The translations under genes were made by a program, and so were the position numbers. From Callorhinus ursinus (taxonomy: Eukaryota > Chordata > Mammalia > Carnivora > Otariidae): 64,000 bases of DNA. Location of the stretch: contig NW_020312785.1 of assembly GCF_003265705.1 (NCBI RefSeq), forward strand, positions 21,526,169 through 21,590,168, in the 5' to 3' direction. The notes under the pieces are model-generated. The model was not told the origin of the DNA. It was given only the letters and a program-made list of their open reading frames with translations, and ran no database searches. How positions within the stretch are numbered: position 1 is the first letter of the stretch; each line of letters opens with the position of its first letter. Below are positions 23,335 through 34,945 of this stretch, one piece after another.

Positions 23335-23660
23335 CGTCAGTGATAGCGGATCACTTCCTCCAGTGGCAGCCTCTTTCATTTTCAAACAGATTCGTTTAAT
23401 AGAAAATTCTTCCTTAGGTTTAACTGACACTTGGCTTCTTAAAACTTTCCTCCATTAGTCCCAGAGGTGGCCTATCTGTCTATCTGACAGTTATCAAATA
23501 TTTGAAAACACTTACCAAGTCCCACCATCATTTCCAGCTCCATATTGGTAAAAGTAAATTTGTTTCTTCTTACTCTAAAGATTATTCTCCCTTCCTTCAT
23601 ACTTTATGTCATTTTAGGATGTTTCCTGTCATCAAGCACTGATACTCTTACTGATTTTTT
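23335..23660 (+). mobile_element. CR1/L3-like LINE 3' fossil
   Basis: CTCCAGTGGCAGCCTCTTTC, AGAAAATTCTTCCTTAGGTT, ATCAAATATTTGAAAACA and TGTCATCAAGCACTGATAC follow the order of the mammalian CR1/L3 3' region. That family stopped moving very long ago. The match is diverged and from memory. Confidence 0.45.
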
Positions 23661-24309
23661 TCAATGTTAAATACAATTAAGATAATCAACCTATGGCTGT
23701 ATTTATAAAGTTCTTGATGTAGCCTCCCTGTATGGTTTTGTTGTTGTTTCTCATTGTATTTTAGTTTTAGTTTCATTGTATCTCACAATGCATCTTCACT
23801 ATAATAGTTAATAAACATTTATCATCTGTCTCCTTCACAAAATGACCACTGCAGTGTCTCATCAAATGCTAGCTCCCTCTCGTATGTCACATGTCATGTG
23901 TCACATACAGTCTTTCAAGAATTCATTCACAGCATATAGGGAGGGTGCAAACTTAAATTATAAGCAATAATATATTTTGTGATAATATCTTCTAAATATT
24001 TCTAGGTAGAATTAATGAATAAAGTAATTGATAAAGAACAATCCATATTTGAAGTGTATTAGCTAGAATTCACTTGGTAATTACATTTATTCTTACCCTT
24101 AAAGTAGTCCAGCTACACATATGGAATGATTTATATGGGTGGTAACCAGCTCAGAGGAAGTAGCCAAAGACTGTCAGGGGTGCTGAGTTTCAGCTTCAAC
24201 TCTCTTTTTCATATAGTTAATCATGTAATGAAATCACTACAGATTAATTGAACAGCTCTTTTGCATTTCATGGTATGGTAGAGAGTCAAAAAAACAAGCT
24301 TCTTACAGA

Positions 24310-25180
24310 CTTAGTCTTACTGAGGGGGTAAAAACTAACAAATGAAGAAATAAACAAAACAAAAAACCCACTTGAGCAAGCAATTATAATGCACAGTGGC
24401 AAGTATCATATTAACAAACAGTACTGTGAACCCATGTGGGTTACATAACCCACATAATCCATTTGAGTGGATCCCAGGAAAGGCGGTGTCCCAGTTTAAT
24501 CTAAAGATGAGACAATGCATGGATATTTAAGGTACTGAAAGTAGTTCCTTTTGGTTCTGTCTGGTTAGTTCTATTACTAACAGTTTTAGTAATGGGGATA
24601 AGAGAGATTAGTCTGGAAACATCATGACTAGTGTTGTGAAACATATTAAGTAACTTTGGACTTTAAGAGCAATAGGAAGACATTGAAGGCTATTAGTAAG
24701 AAAATAATTGATTTGAAAAAGATTACGGATGCCCTGAATAGCAGGTTTGGTGGATGGTCAGATAAGCAAGTGGTAGAGTAGAGGGCTGATGAGTTCAGTA
24801 GGGAAGATTGTATGTGACAATGTATAGGACATAATTACAACTTTAAGGTCTTGAGAGAGAACTTGGATAAAGACATAAATTTGAGTCATCAACATATAAA
24901 TATAAATGAAGGACTAAATGTTTCAAAACAATCTTTCAGGAATTGTAATTAGAGTGGGTAAAGGGCCAGAAACAGAGCATTGAGGAGCGGCAAAATTTTA
25001 TCGATGGGCAGAAGAAGAGGTACCTATGGGGGATCCCCAGTAAAGCAGCCAAAATCACAGGAGGAAACCAAACAATGTGGAACATGGAAGCCAAGGGCAG
25101 GCGCCTTTCAGTGAGAGTGAACCATAGTGCCACCTGCTACCAAGATTTTAATAAGAAGGTAAAAGGGCCTAATGGATTTA
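24310..25180 (-). mobile_element. L2 LINE fossil (~0.9 kb)
   Basis: Inverted L2 blocks include ACAAATGAAGAAATAAACAA, GAAGACATTGAAGGC, TTGAGTCATCAACATATAAA, GGGCCAGAAACAGAGCATTG and AGAAGGTCACTGTGAACTTG. The 65-codon frame (24936-25133, -) and the first part of the 109-codon frame (25075-25404, +) lie in this decayed element and are not genes. Confidence 0.7.
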
Positions 25181-25734
25181 ATGATGAGAAGGTCACTGTG
25201 AACTTGGAGTTTCAGTGGAGTGTTGGGGTCAGAAGGAAGATATCTCTGAGTAGAAAAGAGAGACATTGGATATTAAAGTCTACTGACAAGCTGCTTGACC
25301 TTGGCCAGGATTCCAAAAATCTTGTCTCATTACCCTTGTGTGAAATTATGTTAAAATCATTCATCACTATGGGTCCTCTCATACATTTAAAATTATCAGA
25401 ATAAATCTGTGACCTTCAGCCAATTAGTCTATAGGTTTCTATCCTTAAGACCTTTCTGATACAGTGTAAATGTGAGGGTATTTATGTTTACAATGATAGA
25501 TTAGAAGGAGGTTATTGTATTAAATCTTGCTGAACTTTTTGAATATCTTAAAAGTTTTTCCCACAAATCTAAGCAATGAAATTCTGTATCAGACTGGCAG
25601 ATATTAAAATGATAATACTCATTATCATCATGGGTATGAGAAACAGCACTGGAGTACAGTAAGGCAGGCAGTTAGGCCTTAGTGTAAGAACTTGGACACA
25701 TTTAGTGAAGTTTGAAATATGCATATCAAAAGAT

Positions 25735-26215
25735 GCAGAAATTTTACTACAAGGAAATTAATGTATAGCAAAACATGCACATACACACATTTTATTTTAG
25801 CATAGCTTGTAATCACACACAAAAAATGAAATTAGCTTATATATCTATTTAGAGGGTCTAGCTAAACAATTATTGGTATAGACATACAATGAAATATTTT
25901 ATAACTTGTTTAAAAGAATGAGCTAAATCTGAAGACGCAATATAGAGAAATGTTTGAGAAAAAGCTTCTCTTCTTTTTTGAAACAAAAGGGTGAAGAGTA
26001 TTTTTCTCTCTTTTAAGAAAAATAATTACACACACATATATATCAGCAAATGTCAGGAAGAAAATCGTTAACAGTAATTACCACCAGGAGTAGATAGGAT
26101 GTGAGTTACAGTGGGCATTTAATTTTCTTTGGGGGCTTTTTTTCTGCTGTTTACACTTTTTTTTTTTAAACAGGGCTATGTATTATTTTTGCAATAACAA
26201 AAATAAAAATAGAAA
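25735..26215 (+). mobile_element. Old L1M-type L1 3' end fossil
   Basis: ACATACAATGAAATATTTTA matches the L1 ORF2 tail. ACAGTAATTACCACCAGGAG and a T/A-rich end (TTTTTGCAATAACAAAAATA) follow, as in the 3' untranslated region of old L1M families. Decay is heavy and no frame survives. Confidence 0.55.
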
Positions 26216-26985
26216 CAAAGGTATGTGTCTTGTAACATACGCTTTTGTTTAAAACCCTAATCATCTCTCACTGCTCCTGCTTGCTGTCCCATTTTGCTGC
26301 CCTATTGTAACTGTGTGTCTAACTGCAAACAGCGCTGTGTAAACTGCTTCTATGTTGCCTTCTTATCTTCCTCTACTTACAGTATGCCCCACTTTCTTAA
26401 GCTCCCTCATCTAGTATTCACCTGAAATGAGATTGACAACTGTGTAGGGAAACTTCTTTTATATAATGATAGGCTTTGAGTATTTAATTGATTTAATTTT
26501 ATTTAAGAGCGAGCAAGGCCTTCATCTTACACACGTCTTTATATCAAAGGCACATTTCTAAGTGTCTGCTCTGAATGGTTTAGCTGGCTCCTTGAGTTAC
26601 AATTCTATAGTAGGGAAATGGGGTGAAATCACATTACTGAAAAAGGCATGTGTCTGGCAAGTTCCCAAGGCATGAGTATTTTTGGCATGATGAACTGTGA
26701 ATTTGATGTTGATGCTTGCGCACAACAAGCAGGTGGTTCAAATCTAATTTTGTCACCAGCAAAAATGAACTATATTTAAAAGTATAAACTGTTTGTTGTA
26801 TAGGAAAATCTTTACCCAAAATGAACAATAAATAAATCAAGGTCAGTACTATTAAATTTTCTATGTAATAAAGTAAACTTAATTGAAATGATCTGAAATA
26901 CCTTGTCTATTCCAGAAGCTAACAATTTGAGGGATAGGAAATTGGGAAGCATTACAAATGCCTGCAACTTTTCCAGAGCGCTTTT

Positions 26986-27153
26986 TTTTTTAAAGATTTT
27001 ATTTATTTATTTGAGAGAGAGAGAGCACAGAGGGAGAGGGAGAAGCAGACTCCCCGCTGAGCAGAGAGCCCGATGTGGGGCTCAAGTCTGGGACCCTGAG
27101 ATCATGAGCTGAGCTGAAGGCAGACCCTTACCTGACTGAGCCACCCAGGTGCC
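26986..27153 (-). mobile_element. SINEC, full length
   Basis: An inverted Can-SINE from TTTAAAGATTTTATTTATTT to GAGCCACCCAGGTGCC. A slightly diverged target duplication, CCAGAGCGCTTT on the left (26973) and CCAGAGCACTTT on the right (27154), flanks it. The B-box region is mutated (GCTCAAGTCTGGG), which suggests an older copy than its neighbours. Confidence 0.95.
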
Positions 27154-27248
27154 CCAGAGCACTTTCTAATAATGATATATCTAGGGATCATATGAGTTTG
27201 CTAAAGTAAAGATATGGAAAAGACTTATGGAGAGGTATCCAAGTCATT

Positions 27249-27251
<3 letters not shown>

Positions 27252-27288
<37 letters not shown>

Positions 27289-27292
27289 ACAC
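27252..27292. repeat. (CA)n microsatellite
   Basis: About 20 CA units with one AA interruption. It is the complement of the (GT)n tract at 27481, 190 bp away. Confidence 0.97.
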
Positions 27293-27473
27293 CTCTCTCA
27301 TCTTTGGTTGTAAATGGCCAGAAATAAGAACATAGTATACAAAGTATGTTCACTGCCAGTTGGAATAAAACATCAAGTGATTTGGAGAGGGTTAACCTAT
27401 AAAAAGACTAAAATTCATTAAGATGACTCAGTAAATTTCTCATTACTTAAATTCAAAAATGAAGTTTATATTA

Positions 27474-27480
<7 letters not shown>

Positions 27481-27508
<28 letters not shown>
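27481..27508. repeat. (GT)n microsatellite
   Basis: Fourteen uninterrupted GT units; complementary to the (CA)n at 27252. Confidence 0.97.
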
Positions 27509-27510
<2 letters not shown>

Positions 27511-28057
27511 TTTGTAGGCACCTAGGATACTACTAATTTTCTAAAAGTAATTACCATATCAGTATGGGCAAGGCAGCCAGTAATATATTAAAGGTTTCTC
27601 AAAGAGAAGAGGAGTTTAATACCCCGGGAGGACCTCACTGGTTGGAGCCCTCAGGAGACGTTAGCATCTCCTATTAAGAATTCTCACTACCATAATTTGT
27701 GATAATTTTTCATTTTAATTATTATTAATTAATTAATTAACTTAATTTTATTAAATAAATCATGAACAGGTAAATAAATTGTACAACAGCCTGACCTAAA
27801 ACCCCCAACATCCATCCCAATAGAAACCATGTTTTCACCTTTTCTGTTTGTTCTCATAGTCATCTCTTCTAACAATAATCTATGCTATTATTATTCAATT
27901 TATCTTTAGATATTTTATTTCTTGTGTTAAAAGATAAGCATTTAGCTTATTTACACTGTCACTTTCCATTTGCTATGAGTTTTTACATAGGTATGTCAAT
28001 ATCTTTCCACTGATTATTATATAGGTTTAAGTAACATGACAAAGACCCTACATTTTT

Positions 28058-28255
28058 TTTTTAAAGATTTTATTTTTTATTTGCTGGAGAGAGAGAGAGA
28101 GAGCATAAGCACGGGAGCATCCGGCAGAGCAGGCAGAGGGAGAAGCAGGCTCCCCACTGAGCAAGGAGCCTGATGCGGGACTTGATCCCAGGACCCTGGG
28201 ATCATGACCTGAGCCGAAGGCAGACGCTTAACCGACTGAGCCACCCAGGCGCCCT
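28058..28255 (-). mobile_element. SINEC, full length
   Basis: An inverted Can-SINE with a perfect 14-bp target duplication, GACCCTACATTTTT, at 28044-28057 and 28256-28269. The tail and head are both intact (GAGCCACCCAGGCGCCC). A B-box-like GGGACTTGATCCC is preserved. Confidence 0.96.
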
Positions 28256-28949
28256 GACCCTACATTTTTATGTCTTCCATTTTTTTAACTGTGTCTGACT
28301 CCACACACTATGTTGGATAACACTGTTAGCATCCTATCATGTCATCTGTCTCACAAGCTCTTCTCTCTTTCCCACTTCTGTAGTGTACTCTTATTTTTAT
28401 ATTGTCAGGGTTGATGACAGCTTATAGTCTAAAGTAGCCATAATTAAACTTGCAGTGATTGATTTAAAGCTTGAATCTCAAAATTGGAATCTGTAAAAAA
28501 GCCTCTAGAGAGTTATAACCATTTAAATATTGTCTCTGCAAAGCAAATCAGTGTGCTAGGATTTTGCTTCATTCTCTATGGGCTTAATATTATGATTCGT
28601 GTACCACTCAAGGGATCCTAACATAAAGTCAAATGGATTATTTTTCTTACATACTATCAGTTTCTTAAATCACACTTTAATCAGTTTAGTTCCTGCCTGG
28701 AGTGGAACTCCCAGGGGAGACTTTTAATTTTTAAGTTTTTAATTGGTACCATTTTTCTTACTTTAAAAAGAAATAGATCTCCCCTTTTGCTTATAAGCTG
28801 ATCATCACATCGAAATTAATACATGGAATTTGTATGATTCTGTTCTTGGATTTTGACCTCTTACTCGAATTTGAGTTGGTAGTATTCTAGACTTACAGCT
28901 CAGTGCTACTCTGTCATTTGAAGTTTCTTTTTCAAGAATTCCTGGTTTT

Positions 28950-29131
28950 GGGCACCTGGGTGGCTCAGTTGGTTAAGTGTCTGCCTTTGGGTCAGGGTCC
29001 TGGGATCGAGCCCCACGTTAGGCTCTCTGCTCAGCGAGGAGCCTGCTTCTTCCTCTCCCTCTGCCTGCCACTCCCCCTGCTTGTGCTCTCTTTCTGTCTC
29101 TCTCTGTCAAACAAATAAATAAAATCTAAAG

Positions 29132-29169
<38 letters not shown>
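28950..29169 (+). mobile_element. SINEC with internal deletion and long (AAAT)n tail
   Basis: The head GGCACCTGGGTGGCTCAG is intact, but about 13 bases normally present before the B box (the CAGGTCATGATCC region) are missing. The tail contains AATCTAAAGT followed by roughly eleven AAAT units. A diverged target duplication, AAGAATTCCTGGTTTT and AAGACTTCCTGATTTA, flanks it. Confidence 0.95.
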
Positions 29170-29170
<1 letters not shown>

Positions 29171-29185
29171 AGACTTCCTGATTTA

Positions 29186-30480
29186 TTTCTACTATATACC
29201 ATATCCTGTGCCTTTCTTATTATTGATTTTCAACTTCATTTTGCTGGATTTTTTTAATCTACTAGTCTGCTTTGTTTAAGCATAGCGATTGAGTATCAAA
29301 GCCTCAAAAGTACACTGATAATGGAGAGGTAGACACAATCTGAACTAATTCCTATTAAAGTTGGTAACAATTGCCATTAAAACACCAAAAAATGTGAAGG
29401 AACATGTCCTCTTTTGCTGTTTAAGATAATATATTCAACATAAACCCAGCTAAGATCAACTCTCTGGGTTTTGATAGTTGCACTTTATGTAATTCACATT
29501 CCCATATGAATTGGAAATGATGAATTGTTAATAGCTTCCCTAGGGTTTCACTTCTCTTCTGACACTTCTCAAGAATTGCATCATATTTTAGGAATGAAAG
29601 AACGTAATTTATTCCAAGAAGCCTGAAAATCTTCAAGTACTATTCAGGGAGTTGCAAAATCACTTGTTAAAAGAAAAAAAAAAACATTTTGCTTGTGTTG
29701 TGAGGAAGAAAATGTCATAATGAAGTTACAAGCTGCTTCAAACTATGACAATACTGATTTTGAAATATTTTATGTTACAATACCACACTGAGCCATTAGG
29801 ATAATGACACCTCTTCCTTAAAAACGATTTCTTACAAGTAACATGAATCTTTCCCCCTCTTCTAAGTAACTTACATTTCATACAAAAGAAGTTATATTTA
29901 TAATTTTGCATTTACACCTTGTCTTCCAGAAAAATGCTTTTTAAAAATATGATAAAAAATGAATTCCATCTCCTCCAGCCATATTAGGGGAGATGCAACC
30001 AAGTTCCTTCACTTTGGACAAGCAATACCTACAAGGTAATGGTAAGGCATGTTAAGACACTTTTTGAAAGATTTTGAAATATTGAACAACGTGACTATGA
30101 TACAGACATAGCGATATTGACTAACAGAACAAATCAAAGTTTGTTTGGAAAAAACAAACAATTTATGGGAACATTCCTGCCAAGGTGTCAAGATGCTGCT
30201 TAAACACCTATAGAGATCAAACATTTATTATGGTATTGAGCATCTTTGCTTTCTCAGACTCAGGACTATTGCTAAAAGATGTAATGTGCACTAAAGCAAG
30301 GTCCTTGTTCTTAAAGACCATGGATTCAGGGTAGCAGCTCCAAATCTTATTTTTAAACGAAATACACAAAGCAGATGATGATTACATCTAGGGCACTCCC
30401 ATAGACATATGCAGTTTTGATCTCTGTCCCCTCTTTTCACCCCACCAGCACAAGGCACATGGTGATTACATCTGTGAATC
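29186..30480. other. Unassigned interval
   Basis: Two 71-codon minus-strand frames (29421-29636, 30009-30224) have no recognisable domain. No repeat is recognised. Confidence 0.5.
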
Positions 30481-30585
30481 TTTTTTTTTTTTACAAATAA
30501 TTCACATTTTTTAATTGAAGTATAGTTGACACACGATGTTACATTAGTTTCAGGTGTAACAACGTAGTCATTTAGAGACTTTTAA
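30481..30585 (-). mobile_element. L1 3'-end fragment
   Basis: A T run is followed by TTTTAATTGAAGTATAGTTG, ACATTAGTTTCAGGTGTAAC and ACGTAGTCATTTAG, the inverted 3' untranslated end common to carnivore and older mammalian L1s. It is strongly 5'-truncated. Confidence 0.7.
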
Positions 30586-31664
30586 AAATCAACAACCATT
30601 TGTCTGTTTAGAGTATTTATTTCATGTTCTGCTCCTTTCTCCAACTCTTGGCCAAAAGCTGCTGGATGCAGGTAAGGGCAGGATGAGGAATACAAACAGA
30701 GGCTGTAATAATTCCTGCTATTTTAGGCCCACTGATGTAGAGCACTAGTACACCTGTGGTTCCTGAGATTTCCTTCTGTGAATGTAAACCAGTAGAATGG
30801 GTGATATAATATGGAGAATCAATTCTGAATTTATTATCTACGTTGAACTGACTTTTTTTTTTGATACAGTACTTTGTGTATGTATATAATTCTTCATCTT
30901 CAGTGTGTCTTCATTTTACTGCCGTGGCACAAATTCTTCCGCAATTTCTCTCGAGATTCACCCCCCATCACACATGAGCTTGCCTTCAATTACCATTTAT
31001 TTCATTTTTTTTCTCACTGTAAGGCAATTACTAAGGGGGTGGTATCCTTGTAAGAGCACCTGGGAATGGATTGTGTATAGTTATCCAAGAACTTAATTCT
31101 ACATTTTAAATTTCTTAGAAAGAATACAGTGCAATCATTAGGTTGGATTGCTTTCTCTTCTTTTGCCTTTTCTCCTCTCTACAAGAACTTCATAATCTCT
31201 CCTTAATTTCCCAATTTGTTTTCTCTTATTTTTTTCTCTAAGCTAAACTGGGTGTTCTTCCTCCTCTAATAGAATACACTCTTTTCTGGATTTACCATAT
31301 TTGATCAATATTATCTACCCAAAACACATATACCAATTGATCATGATGCAGAACTGACTTGCAACACATAATGTGAACTATTTCTGGACACAAAAAATTA
31401 TTTTCAGTCAGCAGTTGTCAGAATAGTCCTTATATTGACCCCAAATCTATGTGCCCTTAATCCTTTGCATTGGACCTAGTTCTGATATCTCAGGTGAAAC
31501 CTGTTTACATGATTAGCTTTCAACAATAATTTAGGAAAAAAACTATCATAGATTCTAAATGCCACAAAGCCTGGTTTTGAAGCATTTCCATCATTCTGCC
31601 ACTTTTTTTTAGAACACACACCAATTCAACAATGTCCATACAGTTTAGTATTAAAGGAAATCCT

Positions 31665-31769
31665 TTTTTTATCTCAAGTCAATTAACCAACATATTGTAC
31701 ATCACTAGTTTTTGATGTAATGTTCTTTGATTCATTAGTTGTGTATAACACCCCGTGCTCATCACATCA
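31665..31769 (-). mobile_element. L1 3' stub, 105 bp, with target duplication
   Basis: Inverted carnivore L1 3' terminus: AATTAACCAACATATTGTAC, TTTGATTCATTAGTTGTG and GCTCATCACATC. A perfect 13-bp target duplication, TAAAGGAAATCCT, lies at 31652-31664 and 31770-31782. It is one of the shortest clear L1 insertions here and shows extreme 5' truncation. Confidence 0.93.
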
Positions 31770-31844
31770 TAAAGGAAATCCTATAGTTGCAACTATTAGC
31801 AAAAAGCATAAAGGAGCTGCAGACTCCTTGGTTGTGAATACTGT

Positions 31845-32115
31845 AAGCTTATAGGTTTTTGAGTCAGTTGAACCTGGGCACAAATCCCAGTTCTGATGTT
31901 AACTAGCTGCGTGATCTTGATCGGCTGTTCAAGTCACCTCCCTGAGCCTCAATTTACCCTTCCGGGGTAACTCCTGTCTGCCTCGTATCTCACTGTAAGG
32001 TTTAAATGAGATGTGATCAGCTCAGCACAGTGCCTGATACAAAGCAAGGATCCAGTAATGGTGGCTATTGTTCTTGTGGTCATTATTGTCTATTATTATT
32101 ATCATTACTCCTACT
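31845..32115 (+). mobile_element. MIR fossil, near full length
   Basis: AAATCCCAGTTCTGATGTTA, ACTAGCTGCGTGATCTTGA, CCCTGAGCCTCAATTTACCC, AGGTTTAAATGAGATGTGAT, CAGCACAGTGCCTGATACA and a TATTATTATTATCATTACTC end are in sense MIR order, covering the tRNA-like part, core and LINE-derived tail. Confidence 0.88.
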
Positions 32116-32988
32116 ACTCCTCTGGGAATGTTTACTTTTAGACAAAAAAAATGTCACATCACTGAGTCCCTGTAAACTTAGAGTCAAAGGGAACCCCCAT
32201 CATGTCTCTCACATATGCTGCTGCTTTATTCTAGGGCATCTCTTTAAATGACTGCAAAAGTACCTGTCCTTATACTTGTATATTAGCATATTATTTAAAA
32301 AATCTAACAAACTATTTTCTGGCATTTGTGCCAAATGACTTGACCAATGCTATTTCTAATTGGTTATTAATATTACTTTATCTCTCCTTTATTTTCTCAC
32401 CCCTTCCTTGACATGTCTAGATAAAAAGTGGGAAGGAAAAGAAATACAGATATTTCTCACTAAAACAAAGAATTGGTTCAGTCCTAAATTAAATTAATTC
32501 AATCCATGGGAGTTGAAGAGAGGATGAAGGGAGAAAGCAATCAAACTTTTTGCTCACCTTAGAAACATAGAATTAGAAAAATGTTAACAATGTAGATAAT
32601 ATTTTCCTTTAAACTGTCATTACCTCAAGCTGATAACTTTTAAGAAATAGGGCACATCAACAAACATTAAGCAAACACTCTTCCTTTCTGCCTTAATAGG
32701 ATCAACCTTAGCTGAGAAAAACTGCTTTATCATCATCACCATAAACACCTGACCATTGTTAAGTGCCTGTTACAGGCAAAATTACGAATATTAAAAAATA
32801 TGAGATATAAACTCTGGTGGGGGTCAAAAGACGTCTAAAGATAGAAAAAGGAAGCATTGGTGTGCCAAGCAACAGTAGACCCAGGATGTACTTCAGCTCA
32901 GAGGATAAAAACTTTCTCATGTGGCTGAGATAAGGCAAGCAGTCCAGAAGTCAGGGAGAATGAGATTTGCATTTAAAATTTCCTGTCT

Positions 32989-34103
32989 ACGCACAGCAAA
33001 GGAAACAGTCAACAAAACAAAGAGGCAACCCACAGAATGGGAGAAGATACTTGCTAATGTTACTACAGATAAAGGGCTGGTATCCAAGATCTATAAAGAA
33101 CTTCTCAAACTCAACACCCAAAAAACAAATAACCAAGTCAAAAAATGGGCAGAAGACATGACAGACACTTCTCAAAAGAAGACATACAAATGGCTGACGG
33201 ACACATGAAAAAATGTTCATCATCATTAGCCATCAGGGAAATTCAAATCAAAACCACATTGAGATACCACCTTACACCAGTTAGAATGGCAAAAATGGAC
33301 AAGGCAAGAAACAACAAATGTTGGAGAGGTTGTAGAGAAAGGGGAACCCTCTTACATTGTTGGTGGGAATGCAAGTTGGTACAGCCACTTTGGAAAACAG
33401 TGTGGAGGTGCCTCAAAAAATTAAAAATAGAGCTACCCTATGACTGAGCAATTGCACTCCTGGGTATTTACCCCAAAGACCCAGATGTAGTGAAAAGAAG
33501 GGCCATATGAACCCTAATTTTCATAGCAGCAATGTCCGCAATAGCCAAAGTGTGGGAAGAGCTGAGATGCCCTTCAACAGATGAATGGATAAAGAAGATG
33601 TGGTCCATATAGACAATGGAATATTACTCAGCCACCAGAATGGATACCCAGCTTTTACATCAATGTGGATGGGACTGGAGGAGATGATGCTAAGTGAAAT
33701 AAGTCAAGCAGAGAAAGTCAATTATCATATGGTTTTACTTATTTGTGGAACATAAGGAAGAGCATGGAGGACATTAGGAGAAGGAAGGGAAAAATGAAGG
33801 GGGTGGAAATCGGAGGGAGAGATGAACCATGAGAGACTATGGACTCTGAGAAACAAATTGAGGGTTTTAGAGGGGAGGAGTGGGGGAATGGGTTAGCCCG
33901 GTGATGGGTATTAAGGAGGACATGTACTGCATGGAGCACTGGGTGTTATACACAAACAATGAATCATGGAACACTACATCAAAAACTAATGATGATTAAC
34001 ATAACAATAATAATAAAAAAACTAATGGTGTATTGTATGGTGACTAACATAACATAATAAAATAAAATAAAATAAAATAAAATAAAATAAAATAAAATAA
34101 AAT
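32989..34103 (+). mobile_element. L1 LINE, 5'-truncated (ORF2 end, 3' UTR, (AAAAT)n tail)
   Basis: A 1.1-kb L1 copy. It starts inside ORF2 at GCACAGCAAAGGAAACAG, runs through the ORF2 C-terminal region and a carnivore-type 3' untranslated region (GAGCACTGGGTGTTATACAC, TGGTGACTAACATAACATAA) and ends in about 12 AAAAT/AAATA units. The 3' end is partly repeated: ACTAATGATGATTAACATAACA at about 33984 precedes the canonical copy at about 34020. The 14-bp target duplication AAAATTTCCTGTCT sits at 32975-32988 and 34104-34117. A SINEC follows at once. Confidence 0.95.
33010..33520 (+). pseudogene. L1 ORF2 C-terminal remnant (broken)
   Basis: The intact protein is the L1 endonuclease/reverse transcriptase; only its C-terminal end is encoded here, so no catalytic domain is present. 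One frame carries [18 protein letters not shown] frame change near 33150-33165 moves the reading to a second frame with [20 protein letters not shown] and [16 protein letters not shown] stop follows at about 33448, after ELPYD. Later L1-like codons lie in decayed sequence. The copy is dead. Confidence 0.9.
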
Positions 34104-34117
34104 AAAATTTCCTGTCT

Positions 34118-34290
34118 GGGATGCCTCTGCCTTCAGCTCAGGTCATGATCCCGGGGTCCTGGGATTGAATCCCCAGTCAGGCTCCTTATGCAGCAGAGAG
34201 TCTGCTTCTCACACTGCCTGCAGCTCCCCCTGCTTGTGCTCTCTCTCTGTGTCAAATAAATAAATAAAATCTTTTAAAAAGTAATAAAAC
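34118..34290 (+). mobile_element. SINEC lacking its head, at a shared target site
   Basis: The body is intact from CTCAGGTCATGATCCCGGGG to (AAAT)n and AATCTTTTAAAAA, but the A-box head is missing, so the copy has no complete internal promoter. On its right is AAATTTTCCTGTCT (34291-34304), a third, one-mismatch copy of the target site of the adjacent L1. Confidence 0.93.
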
Positions 34291-34714
34291 AAATTTTCCT
34301 GTCTAACTCTTTATTCTTTTTATGATTACCCTTGGATACAGTGTGCTCTTACCCAAATAAGGCAAATGTTTGTAAACCCCCAGACAATGACTTGTCAAGT
34401 TTTTCCTCCATGCTGTTCATCAACCCAAAAATCTCTATCTTTCAGTCTTCACTTCCGTCCACTCTGCCAGACCTTCTCCATAACTTAGGACAATACACTT
34501 CCTTTTTCAGGAAACTTTTCTTATAGAGTTCTTCTGGAATCTTCCTGTCATATGTCTTTGTGAGTTGGCAACATCTGTGTTTGTCATTTATATCTATTAG
34601 CGTGTCACTCTCTCGAGAGTTAATGACATACCTGATTTCTCTCTTGAGCCCAGCATCGAAGGGACTATGTAGGACACATAGTCACAGAACACAGGCTGAC
34701 AGTTATATCATAGT

Positions 34715-34945
34715 GGAGGCACCCAGACCACATTTCCAGTCCTAGATTCATCCCTTTTTGGCTTTTACTTGGATGTGATATTTGACTTCTCGAAGGCTTA
34801 GTTTCTCCATCTGTAAAACCAGCATAATCCTGTCTTCATTGTAAGATTCCTAGTCAATTGAAAATAATAGGTGTAAAACACATCCTACTATGCCAGGCAT
34901 GTAGCAGAGACTCAATAATTGATAGCCATTGATATTATGATTAGA
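34715..34945 (+). mobile_element. MIR fossil
   Basis: AGACCACATTTCCAGTCCTA, GGCTTAGTTTCTCCATCTG, TAAAACCAGCATAATCCTG and CTATGCCAGGCATGTAGCAG are in sense MIR order, ending in ATTGATATTATGATTAG. Confidence 0.8.

Noticed and set aside
23880..23912. GTATGTCACATGTCATGTGTCACATAC-like near palindrome
   Set aside because: Arms match for only about six bases before mismatches, too weak to call.
25075..25404. 109-codon + strand frame
   Set aside because: Its first part overlaps a decayed inverted L2 and the rest has no recognisable domain.
29125..29170. Regular short repeats resembling an array
   Set aside because: A simple (AAAT)n SINE tail; no spacers of CRISPR type anywhere in the window.
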